From the NCBI RefSeq assembly GCF_049847105.1, contig NZ_JBNCNS010000002.1, positions 744,001-808,000 of the forward strand: a stretch of 64,000 nt of DNA. Reading direction: 5' to 3'. Below, in pieces: positions 51,437-60,258 of the stretch. The notes below the pieces were generated by a model that did not search any database, was not told the origin of the DNA, and saw only the letters and a program-made list of their open reading frames with translations. Within the stretch, counting starts at the first letter, position 1. Every line of letters starts with the position of its first letter. This DNA is from Gordonia sp049847105. Lineage in GTDB: Bacteria > Actinomycetota > Actinomycetes > Mycobacteriales > Mycobacteriaceae. A program made the translations under genes and the position numbers.

Positions 51437-52315
51437 CTAGTCGGGAGCGCCCAGGTTCAGCTCGTCGGGGTGGGCGCCGACCCGCTCACCGGTGTCGAGT
51501 GTCGCGATCTCGGCCATGTCGTCGTCGTCGAGCTCGAAGTCGAGGACGTCGATGTTCGCGGAGATGCGCTCGTCGTGCACCGATTTCGGGATCACGATGA
51601 CGCCGGACTGCAGGTGCCATCGGATCATGACCTGGGCGGTCGAGCGGCCGTGGCGTTCGGCGACCCGGGTCACCGTGGGGTCGGTGAGCAGTGTGTTCGG
51701 GATGGAATCCACGCCCCAGCCGGCACCGCTGCCGCCGAGGGGACTCCAGGCCTCCACCGCGATCCCACGGTCGGCGCAGAACGCACGGAGTTCTCGCTGC
51801 GCCATACGGGGATGCAGCTCCACCTGGTTGACCGCGGGTGCCTGGCCGGTCGCGTCGATGATCGCGGTCAGATGGTGCGGTTCGAAGTTGGAGACACCGA
51901 TCGACGTGGCCTTCCCGGAGTCCCGGATCTCGATCAGGGCCCGCCAGGTCTCGACCATCCGTGCGGTGTCCTGCAGTGGCCAGTGGATCAGGTAGAGGTT
52001 GACGTGGTCGAGGCCCAATCTGTCGAGGCTGGCGTCGATCGCCGCGTGTGCCCGATCGGCACCATGGTCGGCATTCCACAGTTTGGTGGTCACGAAGATC
52101 TCGGAACGGTCGACTCCCGACGTCGCGATCCCGCGCCCCACGGCCGCCTCGTTGTCGTAGGCGGCTGCCGTGTCGATGTGGCGGTAGCCCGCGGTGCCGA
52201 TGGCATACCCGACGGCGTGCTCGGTGTCCCGGTCGTCGGCCTGCCACACGCCGAGACCGAGCTGGGGGATCAGGGCGCCGGTGGTGAGCTCGATGGTCGG
52301 GAGATCTGTACTCAT
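51437..52315 (-). CDS. Aldo/keto reductase
   Basis: A 292-aa NADPH-dependent reductase of the AKR5-like group (2,5-diketogluconate reductase-like). The catalytic tetrad is visible: Asp and Tyr in HIDTAAAYDNE (about 48-57), Lys in VTTKLW (near 80), and His in LIHWPLQ (near 112). The cofactor loop is VIVIPKSVHDERI. The substrate is unknown. Monocistronic by spacing (68 bases to the WYL gene). Confidence 0.9.
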   Translation of the reverse strand: MSTDLPTIELTTGALIPQLGLGVWQADDRDTEHAVGYAIGTAGYRHIDTAAAYDNEAAVGRGIATSGVDRSEIFVTTKLWNADHGADRAHAAIDASLDRLGLDHVNLYLIHWPLQDTARMVETWRALIEIRDSGKATSIGVSNFEPHHLTAIIDATGQAPAVNQVELHPRMAQRELRAFCADRGIAVEAWSPLGGSGAGWGVDSIPNTLLTDPTVTRVAERHGRSTAQVMIRWHLQSGVIVIPKSVHDERISANIDVLDFELDDDDMAEIATLDTGERVGAHPDELNLGAPD

Positions 52316-52343
52316 GCCTCCAGGCTAGGCCGGAAGCGTCGGA

Positions 52344-53357
52344 TCACGACGAACCGTAGAGGGGGTGAGTCATGAAGAACTGCCACAGCAATTGTGTTGC
52401 CGACACGGTATCGGCGGCACTTCCGAGCACTCGATTCCCCATCGAACCCGGCCATCGGTGGGTTCCGCCGCGGATCCGGTAGTGCACGATCTCGTGACCG
52501 GAATGCGCGCAGAACGGCCACGAAACACGATCGACGACGGAGTTCAGCGGGATCGTCACCGTGGTGTCGGCACACCCGGCCCGGGCGGACCAGGTCCGCA
52601 ACCAGGCCGGCGTCGAGAGATAGCGCGCGTGGAATCTGGTGCCGCCGCCGTAATGGATGACCCCGTCGGCGGTGCCGTGGAAGTCGACCAGTGAGATCGG
52701 CGGACCGTGCGAACATCCTTGCAATGTGCGGGTGTAGATCGCCGCGCTGATCGTGGCGAAGCCGGCGAATTCACGCGGCATCCGGCAGGCCAGCATCGCC
52801 ACCAGGCCGCCGCCATTGGATCGTCCGACCGCATAGGTGCGATTCCGGTCGACGCAGGCGCTCGATCGCACCGCGCCGAGGATGGCGCGCGTGAACGCGA
52901 TGTCGTCGGCGCGCGGTGACGAGTACGGCGCACCCTCCCAGGCGGTGCTGTCGTCGGCGCCGCTCAGCCCGTCCGGGTACACCGTGATCGCGGGCAGAGA
53001 GGACAGACCTGTGTAGCGCTCGAAGGTCGCACCGCGCTCGGCGCGGCCGTGAAAGGCGAGGACCAACGGCACCGGCCGGCCGCTGTAGGTCGTCGGAACG
53101 TGCATCCGGTACGTCCGGCGCACCCCACGCACGGTGACCGACCTGCTGAGTGTGTCGCCCGCTCGCAGCGAGGGGCACCCGGCCGCCGGCCGCGGATCGG
53201 CGGGAGACGCCGAGGCCTGACCCGTCACTCCCGGGGCCGATGCTGCACCGGCCCCGACGATCGTCACCACCGCCACGAGAACGCTCCAGACGAACGTGCC
53301 GCGCCGTCGACGAGTGCGGGGGTTGTCGTGCACCGCATCACTGTAGTTGTCGGGCAT
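52344..53357 (-). CDS. Secreted esterase, polyhydroxybutyrate-depolymerase/LpqC-like
   Basis: A 337-aa exported alpha/beta hydrolase. The signal region is RRRRGTFVWSVLVAVVTIVGAGAAS; the arginine run leaves Tat export possible. The mature enzyme has VPLVLAFHGRAERG as the oxyanion part, the nucleophile motif GRSNGGGL near 188, the acid in DFHGTADGVIHY, and the base in GGTHRWPG. The family cuts short esters such as PHB oligomers or feruloyl sugars. ATG 53357 is 73 bases from a divergent secreted GH1 gene, so a plant- or polymer-degrading pair is conceivable. Confidence 0.82.
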   Translation of the reverse strand: MPDNYSDAVHDNPRTRRRRGTFVWSVLVAVVTIVGAGAASAPGVTGQASASPADPRPAAGCPSLRAGDTLSRSVTVRGVRRTYRMHVPTTYSGRPVPLVLAFHGRAERGATFERYTGLSSLPAITVYPDGLSGADDSTAWEGAPYSSPRADDIAFTRAILGAVRSSACVDRNRTYAVGRSNGGGLVAMLACRMPREFAGFATISAAIYTRTLQGCSHGPPISLVDFHGTADGVIHYGGGTRFHARYLSTPAWLRTWSARAGCADTTVTIPLNSVVDRVSWPFCAHSGHEIVHYRIRGGTHRWPGSMGNRVLGSAADTVSATQLLWQFFMTHPLYGSS

Positions 53358-53430
53358 GCGACGGGTGGCGGGAAGTGGTCCGGACGCCCAAATCCGTACC
53401 TCGGTGCATGCGATCTGACATTCTGAGCGC

Positions 53431-54783
53431 GTGCTCACCGCCGACACCCCATTGGGTCGCCATCCCCGCCTGGCCGTGCTGATTGCGATGGTGACCGCCA
53501 CGATCGTGATGGTCGCCGCACCGGGGATCCCGGCCGCGATCGGCGCGCCCGCAGTGATCGCCGGATCGTCGGCGCCCGCGGCGTTGCCCCGCGACTTCGA
53601 CTGGGGCGTCTCGTCATCGGGGTTCCAGAGCGAGGGCTTCTCGCCGGACAGCAACTGGCGGCGTTATGTCGCCTCGGGTGCCACGCATGATCGGGTCGGC
53701 ACCTCGGTCGACTTCCGGCACCGCTACCGCGGCGACATCGCGCTGGCGAAGGCGCTCGGTGTGAAGGTGTATCGCGTCGGCATCGAGTGGGCGCGCATCG
53801 AGCCCCGCCCGGGCGTGCTCGACCGCACCGAGATCGCCTACTACGACGCGATGATCGCCGCCATCGTCGCCGCGGGTATGCGACCGATGATCACCCTCGA
53901 TCACTGGGTGTATCCGGGCTGGGTGGCCGATCGTGGCGGCTGGGCGAACCCGGCGACCCCGGCATGGTGGTTGCGCAACGCGCGCCGCGTGGTCGACCGC
54001 TACAGCCGGTATCACCCGATCTGGATCACCATCAACGAACCCACCGTGTACGTGACGAACGAACTCCGGACCGGTGCGATCGCGGCGCCCGAGGTCCCGG
54101 CGATGCTCGATCGTCTCGTCGGGGTGCATCGGGAGATCTATCGCTACATCCACGGCCGTGACGCTTCGGCGATGGTGTCGTCGAACGTCGCCTACGTCCC
54201 GACGGTCGAACCGGTGCTCGACACGCAGTTCGTCGATCGTGTCGCCGACACCCTCGATTTCATCGGCATCGATTACTACTACTCGATCTCACCCGCGAAC
54301 ACCGGTGCCTGGCATGCGCTCACCGACGACAGTTGGCTGGCTCCCGTGTCGGCCGACGGTCTGTACTACGCACTACGGCACTACAGCCGCAGGTATCCGA
54401 GCAAGCCGCTGTATGTGGTCGAGTCCGGCATGCCCACCCGCGACGGTGCCGCCCGAGCCGATGGCTACCGCCGTGGCGATCACCTGCGCGACCTCGTCTA
54501 TTGGCTGCAGCGGGCCCGCGGTGACGGTATGAACGTGATCGGGTACAACTATTGGAGTCTGACCGACAACTTTGAATGGGGAAGCTACACACCGAGATTC
54601 GGGCTCTACACGGTGAACGTGACGTCGGACCCGACATTGACGCGGCGACCCACCGACGCGGTGGCCACCTACCGGCGCATCACCGCCGACAACGGCGTGC
54701 CACCGAACTATCGTCCGACGCGTCCGGCCGAGTACTGTTCGCTCGTCGCCGCACCGGCCAGTTGCGTCGAACCCGTGCACTGA
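53431..54783 (+). CDS. Secreted GH1-family beta-glycosidase
   Basis: A 450-aa exported (signal peptide ~1-45) GH1 enzyme. It shows FDWGVSSSGFQSEG, YRVGIEWARIEPRPG, and the acid/base motif TINEPTVY near 210. The nucleophile region is YVVESGMPTRDG near 330, where the family usually has ENG. The sugar-binding stretch is YNYWSLTDNFEWGSY. The Glu is kept, so hydrolysis is plausible, but the ENG to ESG change may alter specificity. Two Cys near the C-terminus could pair. It is divergent from the secreted esterase. Confidence 0.85.
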   Translation: MLTADTPLGRHPRLAVLIAMVTATIVMVAAPGIPAAIGAPAVIAGSSAPAALPRDFDWGVSSSGFQSEGFSPDSNWRRYVASGATHDRVGTSVDFRHRYRGDIALAKALGVKVYRVGIEWARIEPRPGVLDRTEIAYYDAMIAAIVAAGMRPMITLDHWVYPGWVADRGGWANPATPAWWLRNARRVVDRYSRYHPIWITINEPTVYVTNELRTGAIAAPEVPAMLDRLVGVHREIYRYIHGRDASAMVSSNVAYVPTVEPVLDTQFVDRVADTLDFIGIDYYYSISPANTGAWHALTDDSWLAPVSADGLYYALRHYSRRYPSKPLYVVESGMPTRDGAARADGYRRGDHLRDLVYWLQRARGDGMNVIGYNYWSLTDNFEWGSYTPRFGLYTVNVTSDPTLTRRPTDAVATYRRITADNGVPPNYRPTRPAEYCSLVAAPASCVEPVH

Positions 54784-54843
54784 TCCGCGGACAGCGTCAG
54801 CCCACACGCCGTCCGATCGACCGACATCACCAGGAGGACGGCT

Positions 54844-55671
54844 GTGGCTGCCAAGACCTCACTGCCCATCTCATCCATCGTCACCGCCCTGACCGCCGAA
54901 TGGGCGACACTCGACGCGTTGACGACGTCGCTGTCCGACGACCAGTGGTCGGCGCCCTCGGTGCTGCCGGGCTGGTCGATGGCCGACGTCATCGCGCACG
55001 TGATCGGCACCGAGAGCATGCTCGCCGGACGTGAGGTGGAACCGCGCCGCGACGTCGGCGCGCTCGACCATGTGCGCAACCCGATCGGCGAACTCAACGA
55101 GAGATGGCTCGACCATTTCCGTGGCTCGTCGCGTGGTGAGGTGATGGCCGCCTATCGCGAGATCGTCGCGGTCCGGACCGACATGCTGACGCGGATGACC
55201 CAGGAGGAGTTCGACGCCGACTCGGTGACCCCCGCGGGCCCGGAAAGCTACGGCAGATTCATGCGGATCCGGGTCTTCGACTGCTGGATGCACGAGATCG
55301 ACATCCGCGACAGCACCGACGGGTCGGCCCCGACCGATGCCGTTCCCGCGGAGCTCGCGCTCGATGAGATCGCCGCGTCCCTGCCGTTCGTGGTGGGTAA
55401 GCGGGCCGCCACGCCGAAAGGGACGTCGGTGCTCATGCGGATCGGCGGCGTGGTCTCGCGCGCGATACGTATCGAGGTGGGGGATCGCGCGGTGGCCGTC
55501 GACGAGTTCGCCGGCGGCGATCAGTCGGCCGACGTGGCGCTCACTCTCGATGCGCGCGACCTCGCCCGACTGGCCGGGGGGCGGCGCACCGCCGACCCCG
55601 GGCGGGTGGCCATCGACGGCGACCGGGCGCTCGGTACCGCGATCCTCGACAACCTCGACTACGTCATCTGA
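54844..55671 (+). CDS. Mycothiol-dependent maleylpyruvate-isomerase/DinB-like protein
   Basis: A 275-aa protein with an N-terminal four-helix DinB/MDMPI domain (ISSIVTALTAEWATLDALTTSLSDDQWSAPSVLPGWSMADVIAHVIGTE). Metal-type histidines lie in VIAHVI and the later CWMHEIDIRD. A C-terminal SCP2-like domain (about 180-265) contains ADVALTLDARDLARLAGGR. Family members use mycothiol as cofactor. GTG 54844 follows AGGAGG. The reaction is unknown. It is 60 bases downstream of the GH1 gene. Confidence 0.82.
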   Translation: MAAKTSLPISSIVTALTAEWATLDALTTSLSDDQWSAPSVLPGWSMADVIAHVIGTESMLAGREVEPRRDVGALDHVRNPIGELNERWLDHFRGSSRGEVMAAYREIVAVRTDMLTRMTQEEFDADSVTPAGPESYGRFMRIRVFDCWMHEIDIRDSTDGSAPTDAVPAELALDEIAASLPFVVGKRAATPKGTSVLMRIGGVVSRAIRIEVGDRAVAVDEFAGGDQSADVALTLDARDLARLAGGRRTADPGRVAIDGDRALGTAILDNLDYVI

Positions 55672-55780
55672 GGTTGGACCCGGGGCAGTCGCCCTGCTCG
55701 GGCGTACGTCTGTCCGGGCGAACGTCTGTTCGATACGAATCCGCTGTCCAGACGTGGCACTTCACCAGAGGAAATCCCTT

Positions 55781-55798
55781 GTCATCCGGCCGGATGAC
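55781..55798. promoter_or_regulatory. Perfect 18-bp palindrome
   Basis: GTCATCCGGCCGGATGAC has no central gap. It lies 110 bases past one stop codon and 72 bases past the stop of the convergent gene. An operator is unlikely there; a terminator stem or a methylase/protein site is possible. Confidence 0.45.
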
Positions 55799-55869
55799 GA
55801 CCGGGACAAACGTCCAGGTCGCGCCTGCGATGCGCTGACGTTGCGCGAGCCGCGCCGGGCGCGAAGCCG

Positions 55870-56676
55870 TCAGTGATCGTCGCGGATGATCGCGCCCGAG
55901 GCGAACTCGCGCGCCCGCCGGCCGGTCAGAATCTTCGCGGGTTGGGGATCGCTGAGCAGCGCGCGGATGAGTTCCGGGGTGTCGTCGATCGGGCTGTCCG
56001 CGGCGACCAGCACGATATTGCCGGTGCGGCGACCCTTGAGCATCGCGGCATCCGCGACGAGGGCGACATCCTGGAAAACGGCGGCCGCGGTCGCGACCTC
56101 GGCGCGTGCCAGAGTGAGGTCGCGGCCGTCGCCACAGTTGGCCAGGTAGAGTCCGCCGGGCGCGAGGACCCGACGGACCTGTTCGGTGAACTCCACTGTC
56201 GTCAGGTGCCGCGGTGTGCGGGCGGCCGCGAACGCATCCCGGACGATCACGTCGCGGGTGTGCTCGGTCAGGGTGGTCAGGACCTCGCGGCCGTCACCCA
56301 CGCGGATTCGTAGCCGAGGTGCTCGCGGGAGGTCGAACCACTCGCGGGCGAGCCGCGCCAGCTCGGCATCGATCTCGACGGCGACCTGGCGTGTGGCGTG
56401 CTGACGATCCGCGAGGTACCGCGGCAGGGCGCACGCGGCGGCACCGAGGTGCAGGACGCGCAATGACGCGTCGGCGCCGTAGCGGTCTGCCATCACCGCG
56501 GCCATCTGGCGCATGTACTCGAAATCGAGAACCGTTGGGTCCGGGTGGATGTGTGAACTCTGGGCCCCGTTGATCGTGAGCAACCACCCGCCCGCGATGG
56601 GATCGCGGGACAACTCGGCGACCCCGGTGTCGATCGAGTGCCTCCCGGCGACGGGTTCTGGGCGGGTTCTGGCCAT
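55870..56676 (-). CDS. Spermidine-synthase-like methyltransferase-fold protein
   Basis: A 268-aa Rossmann-fold protein. It shows LRVLHLGAAACALPRYLAD as the nucleotide motif, AVEIDAELARLAREWF, RIRVGDGREVLTTL, and DVIVRDAFAAARTPRHLTTVEF, as in spermidine/spermine synthase relatives. The catalytic Asp-rich polyamine motif is replaced: VRDAF stands for the usual DxxDP. True polyamine synthesis is therefore doubtful. ATG 56676 is 62 bases from divergent cobD. Confidence 0.8.
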   Translation of the reverse strand: MARTRPEPVAGRHSIDTGVAELSRDPIAGGWLLTINGAQSSHIHPDPTVLDFEYMRQMAAVMADRYGADASLRVLHLGAAACALPRYLADRQHATRQVAVEIDAELARLAREWFDLPRAPRLRIRVGDGREVLTTLTEHTRDVIVRDAFAAARTPRHLTTVEFTEQVRRVLAPGGLYLANCGDGRDLTLARAEVATAAAVFQDVALVADAAMLKGRRTGNIVLVAADSPIDDTPELIRALLSDPQPAKILTGRRAREFASGAIIRDDH

Positions 56677-56724
56677 CGCCCGTGAGTCTATGCGGGCCGG
56701 ACGAGACGCCGGCTCGCCCGCGGA

Positions 56725-56730
56725 TACGAT
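56725..56730 (+). promoter_or_regulatory. -10 element for a leaderless cobD transcript
   Basis: TACGAT ends 7 bases before GTG 56738, with no ribosome site between. Confidence 0.45.
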
Positions 56731-56737
56731 CGCCTCC

Positions 56738-57718
56738 GTGTCCGGCCGCATCAAGACCCGTCGTCGTGGTCCATCGCTGACCCGCCACCGCGATGCGGGA
56801 GTCGCGCTGGGCCTGCTTGCCGGGGTCGCGGCCGACCGCCTGCTCGGCGATCCGCGGCGGTGGCACCCGGTGGCCGGGATCGGGCGCGCGGCGGGCGCGG
56901 CCGAACGGGTGCTCTACCGGGACAATCGCCCGGCGGGGGCGGTCTTCGCCTGCGTGTGTCTCGGGGCCGGCTGGGCGGTCGGAGAGCTGGCCGACCGGGT
57001 GCCCGCGGTCGGGACCAGGACTGTCATCACGACACTCGCCACCTGGTCGGTGCTCGGTGGCACCACGCTCATCCGGGTCGGTGACGCGGTGGCCGATGCG
57101 CTCGACTCCGAGGACATCGAGGGCGCGCGACAGCTGGTTCCCAGCCTCTGTGGACGAGATCCCGAGGCTCTCGACGAGGCGGGGATTGTCCGTGCCGCTC
57201 TCGAATCGATTGCCGAGAACACGTCCGACGCCACGGTGGCGCCGCTCTTCTGGGCGGCATTCGCCGGGATGCCCGGGCTGATCGGGTATCGCGTGGTCAA
57301 CACACTCGACGCGATGGTCGGGCACCGTAGCGAACGGTACCGGCGGTTCGGATGGGCGGCGGCGCGTCTCGACGACCTCGCGAATCTGGCGCCCGCGCGG
57401 CTCACCGGAGCGTTGACGGTCGTGCTGGGCGGAGCTCCCGCCAGGTCCGTGCGGGCCTGGCGCCGCGACGCGGGTGCACATCCGAGTCCCAACGCCGGCG
57501 TCGTGGAGGCCACGTTCGCGGGCGCGCTCGGGGTCACGCTGGGTGGGCGCACCGAATATCCCTACGGTGTCGAGCAGCGGCCGTTGCTGGGCGACGGACC
57601 CGCGCCCCGGACATCTGACCTGCGTGCCGCTGTCGTCCTGTCCCGCCGTGTCCAGACCGCGGCGGCCGTCGGGGCGGCGGCGGTGGTGCTCCTGGTCAGC
57701 CGCCGTAGCGGTCGCTGA
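56738..57718 (+). CDS. cobD: Adenosylcobinamide-phosphate synthase CobD/CbiB
   Basis: A 326-aa membrane enzyme that attaches aminopropanol phosphate to adenosylcobyric acid in cobalamin synthesis. It shows GVAADRLLGDPRRWHPVAGIG, ESIAENTSDATVAPLFWAAFAG, and NTLDAMVGHRSERYRRFGWAAARLDDLANLAPARLTG. Several membrane segments lie at the ends. GTG 56738. Its last 23 bases overlap the convergent SURF1 gene. cobC lies 3 kb away, so the two B12 genes are near but not in one operon. Confidence 0.92.
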   Translation: MSGRIKTRRRGPSLTRHRDAGVALGLLAGVAADRLLGDPRRWHPVAGIGRAAGAAERVLYRDNRPAGAVFACVCLGAGWAVGELADRVPAVGTRTVITTLATWSVLGGTTLIRVGDAVADALDSEDIEGARQLVPSLCGRDPEALDEAGIVRAALESIAENTSDATVAPLFWAAFAGMPGLIGYRVVNTLDAMVGHRSERYRRFGWAAARLDDLANLAPARLTGALTVVLGGAPARSVRAWRRDAGAHPSPNAGVVEATFAGALGVTLGGRTEYPYGVEQRPLLGDGPAPRTSDLRAAVVLSRRVQTAAAVGAAAVVLLVSRRSGR

Positions 57719-58670
57719 GTTTGGCGCGCACGTCGGCCGACGTGTCTTCGGCGTCCGGACCGGAGCCGATCTGGCCGCGTTGTCGGGCCCCCGACGCGGC
57801 CCCTGCCTCACGGAGGTCGGCGCGGACGCGTGCCCGGCGGTTCCGCGGCGCCGCCGACTCGGCGTCCTCGGCCGCGGGAGCGACGGGCGAGGTCCCGTCG
57901 GGTTGTTCGTCGGTGGACACGGCGGCCGCGGTGTTGCGCCGGCGCTGGCGGATCTCGGAGTAGATGAAGTACCCGGCACCGAGCGGCGCCATGATGCCGA
58001 AGGCCAGCCACTGCAGCCCGTAGGACAGGTATGGGCCGGATTCCAGCTGCGGTAGCGGGATCTCGCCCAGCGAGCCGGGCTGGTCGGGGGAGAGTTGGAG
58101 ATAGAACGGGTCGAAGGTGGTGTCGACGGCCCGGCCCACCTCGGCGGGATCGATCGTGTAGACGGCCCGCGTGCCACCCTCCTCGTGGGCGCCGCGGCCG
58201 GGACTGGTTCCCTCGCTCGCACGGATGCGTGCGGTGATGGTGGTCTCGCCGCTCGGCGCGGTGGGAACGTCGGGCAGTGCGCCCTGGTCCGGTCGCACGA
58301 ATCCCCGGTCGACGAGCACCACGCGGGAACCGTCGGTCGCGGCGAACGGGGTGAGGACCTCCACGGCGGGCCGTTCGTCCACCGAACGTAGGCGGACCAG
58401 GACCTCGCGATCGGTGAGGTAGTGACCCGTCATGGTCACCTCGCGCCATTCCGTGGTGGGCTTGAACGCCGCACCCGGAGGTGCGAGTGATCCCAAGGTC
58501 GCCGAGGGCGTGGACATCGCGGACTTGATCAGGTCGTTGCGCTCCTCGGTGGCACTGTTCTTACCCAGCTGCCACGGGGCGAGGAGGGTGAAGCAGAGGA
58601 CCGCGAAGGCGATGACGACCAGACCCAGGGCGATCCACCCGGGGCGTAGGAACATCCGAACCACGCGCAC
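57696..58670 (-). CDS. SURF1 family cytochrome oxidase assembly protein
   Basis: A 324-aa two-helix membrane protein. The N-terminal helix is IALGLVVIAFAVLCFTLLAPWQL. A large outside domain has WREVTMTGHYL, VLVDRGFVRPD and the YLSYGLQWLAFGIMAPLGAGYFIY region with the second helix. The ~85-residue cytoplasmic tail is charged and disordered. It assists cytochrome c oxidase assembly, probably heme a insertion. GTG 58670. It corresponds to Rv2235 between cobD and ptpA in M. tuberculosis. Confidence 0.9.
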   Translation of the reverse strand: MRVVRMFLRPGWIALGLVVIAFAVLCFTLLAPWQLGKNSATEERNDLIKSAMSTPSATLGSLAPPGAAFKPTTEWREVTMTGHYLTDREVLVRLRSVDERPAVEVLTPFAATDGSRVVLVDRGFVRPDQGALPDVPTAPSGETTITARIRASEGTSPGRGAHEEGGTRAVYTIDPAEVGRAVDTTFDPFYLQLSPDQPGSLGEIPLPQLESGPYLSYGLQWLAFGIMAPLGAGYFIYSEIRQRRRNTAAAVSTDEQPDGTSPVAPAAEDAESAAPRNRRARVRADLREAGAASGARQRGQIGSGPDAEDTSADVRAKLSDRYGG

Positions 58671-58751
58671 ACCTCAACGGTACCGAGCCGCCGAGGCCGC
58701 ACATACGCGGCCACCACCGAAAACAGGGCTGCCCAGGGTAGCGTGGACGAA

Positions 58752-59753
58752 ATGCGAGATTTCCTCTGCCGAAAGTGCGGCCAGCGTCTTTCCTTCGAGA
58801 ACAGCCTGTGTCTGCACTGCAAGAGCGCATTGGGATTCTGGCTCCCGGCACGCACCATTTATGTGCTCGACGACGAGGGCCGCGTCGAAGTCGACGGCCA
58901 GCTTCTCGAGCGATGCACGAACAACAAAGTGGCACAGTGCAACTGGCTGGTTCCGTGGTCGGGCGTGCCGAGTCTGTGCACATCGTGCCGGCTCACCCGG
59001 ACGCGGCCGGGTGACCACGACACCGACGCGCTGGTGGAGTTCGGCCGGGCGGAGACGGCCAAGCGTCGGGTGGTTCTCGAACTCGACGAGTTGCGCCTTC
59101 CGATCCAGGGGCGCGACGAGGAACCAGCGACGGGGCTCGCGTTCGACCTGCTGTCGAGTGCCACGCAACCGGTGACCACGGGACATGCGAGCGGGGTGAT
59201 CACGCTTGACCTCGCGGAGGGCGACGATGTGCACCGCGAGCAGATGCGCGTCGAACTCGACGAGCCATACCGCACCGTGCTGGGCCACTTTCGGCACGAG
59301 ATCGGCCACTACTACCAGACCGTTCTGGTCGACGACACGGTTCGGCAGGCGTTCGAGGACCTGTTCGGCGATCCCAACGACGACTACCAGGCGGCGTTGG
59401 ACCGGCACTATTCCGAGGGCGCACCGACGGGATGGCATCAGAACTTCGTGTCGTCGTACGCGACGATGCACCCCGCGGAGGACTTCGCCGAGACCTTCGC
59501 GCACTATCTGCACATCCGCGACACCCTGGACACCGCGGCGGCGTTCGCGATGGCACCGTCCGGTTCGACGCTCGACAGTGTCCTGCCGGGGGACGTCGGT
59601 TTCGATCAGCTGGTGGAGTGGTGGCTACCGCTCACTTGGGCGTTGAACCAGATCAACCGCTCGATGGGGCATCCCGATCTCTACCCGTTCGTCCTTCCGG
59701 AGCGGGTCCTCGAGAAGATCCGGTTCGTCCACAACCTCGTTCTGCCCGGCTGA
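58752..59753 (+). CDS. Putative zinc-ribbon metallopeptidase
   Basis: A 333-aa cytoplasmic protein. The N-terminal zinc ribbons are FLCRKCGQRLSFENSLCLHC and CNWLV...SLCTSCR. The metallopeptidase domain has HFRHEIGHYYQ (HExxH) near 183 and a downstream DFAETFAHYLH that can give the third ligand. This is the actinobacterial/proteobacterial putative zinc-binding peptidase group of about 330-380 aa; the substrate is unknown. ATG 58752 follows TAGCGT by 7 bases, suggesting a leaderless mRNA. Divergent from SURF1. Confidence 0.82.
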   Translation: MRDFLCRKCGQRLSFENSLCLHCKSALGFWLPARTIYVLDDEGRVEVDGQLLERCTNNKVAQCNWLVPWSGVPSLCTSCRLTRTRPGDHDTDALVEFGRAETAKRRVVLELDELRLPIQGRDEEPATGLAFDLLSSATQPVTTGHASGVITLDLAEGDDVHREQMRVELDEPYRTVLGHFRHEIGHYYQTVLVDDTVRQAFEDLFGDPNDDYQAALDRHYSEGAPTGWHQNFVSSYATMHPAEDFAETFAHYLHIRDTLDTAAAFAMAPSGSTLDSVLPGDVGFDQLVEWWLPLTWALNQINRSMGHPDLYPFVLPERVLEKIRFVHNLVLPG

Positions 59754-59775
59754 GCCGCGGCGGGTCCACCGCGGA

Positions 59776-60258
59776 CTACTCGGACTCCTCGAGCGTCGCA
59801 TGTACCCACGCCAACAGTCCCGGGACGGCGCTCTCGATCTGTTCGCGGGTGATCGCGAAGTCCTCACCCGTCCCGTAGAAGGGATCGTTGAGGTCGAGGT
59901 CGTCGGGTCCGGCGGTCGGGTCGAAGCTGCGCAACAGTCGTACGCGGTCGCCGAGACGCTTGCGCTCCAGTTCGCGGACGTGCCCCGCGTCCATCGCCAC
60001 CAGCAGGTCGGCGTCGAAATGGACGGGGGAGAGCTGTGCGGCCACGTGCGCATCGGAGTAGCCGTGGGCGAGCAACTCCGTGCGCGCTCGATTATCGGCG
60101 GGTTCGCCGGTGTGCCACCCGCTCGTGCCGCAGCTGGTCACCCGGACGCGGTCCGATAGCCCGGCGTCGTCGAGCGCCGAGCGGAAGATGTTCTGTGCCA
60201 TGGGCGACCGGCAGATGTTGCCGGTGCACACGAAACACACGTGTAGTTGCTCAGACAC
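59776..60258 (-). CDS. ptpA: Low-molecular-weight protein tyrosine phosphatase PtpA
   Basis: A 160-aa phosphatase. The P-loop CTGNICRS has its nucleophile at Cys11, and the general-acid Asp is in LNDPFYG near 126. By homology to Rv2234 it may act on signalling proteins, and in pathogens on host targets. GTG 60258 overlaps the HAD gene by 8 bases, so the two are translated together, as ptkA-ptpA are in M. tuberculosis. Confidence 0.93.
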   Translation of the reverse strand: MSEQLHVCFVCTGNICRSPMAQNIFRSALDDAGLSDRVRVTSCGTSGWHTGEPADNRARTELLAHGYSDAHVAAQLSPVHFDADLLVAMDAGHVRELERKRLGDRVRLLRSFDPTAGPDDLDLNDPFYGTGEDFAITREQIESAVPGLLAWVHATLEESE

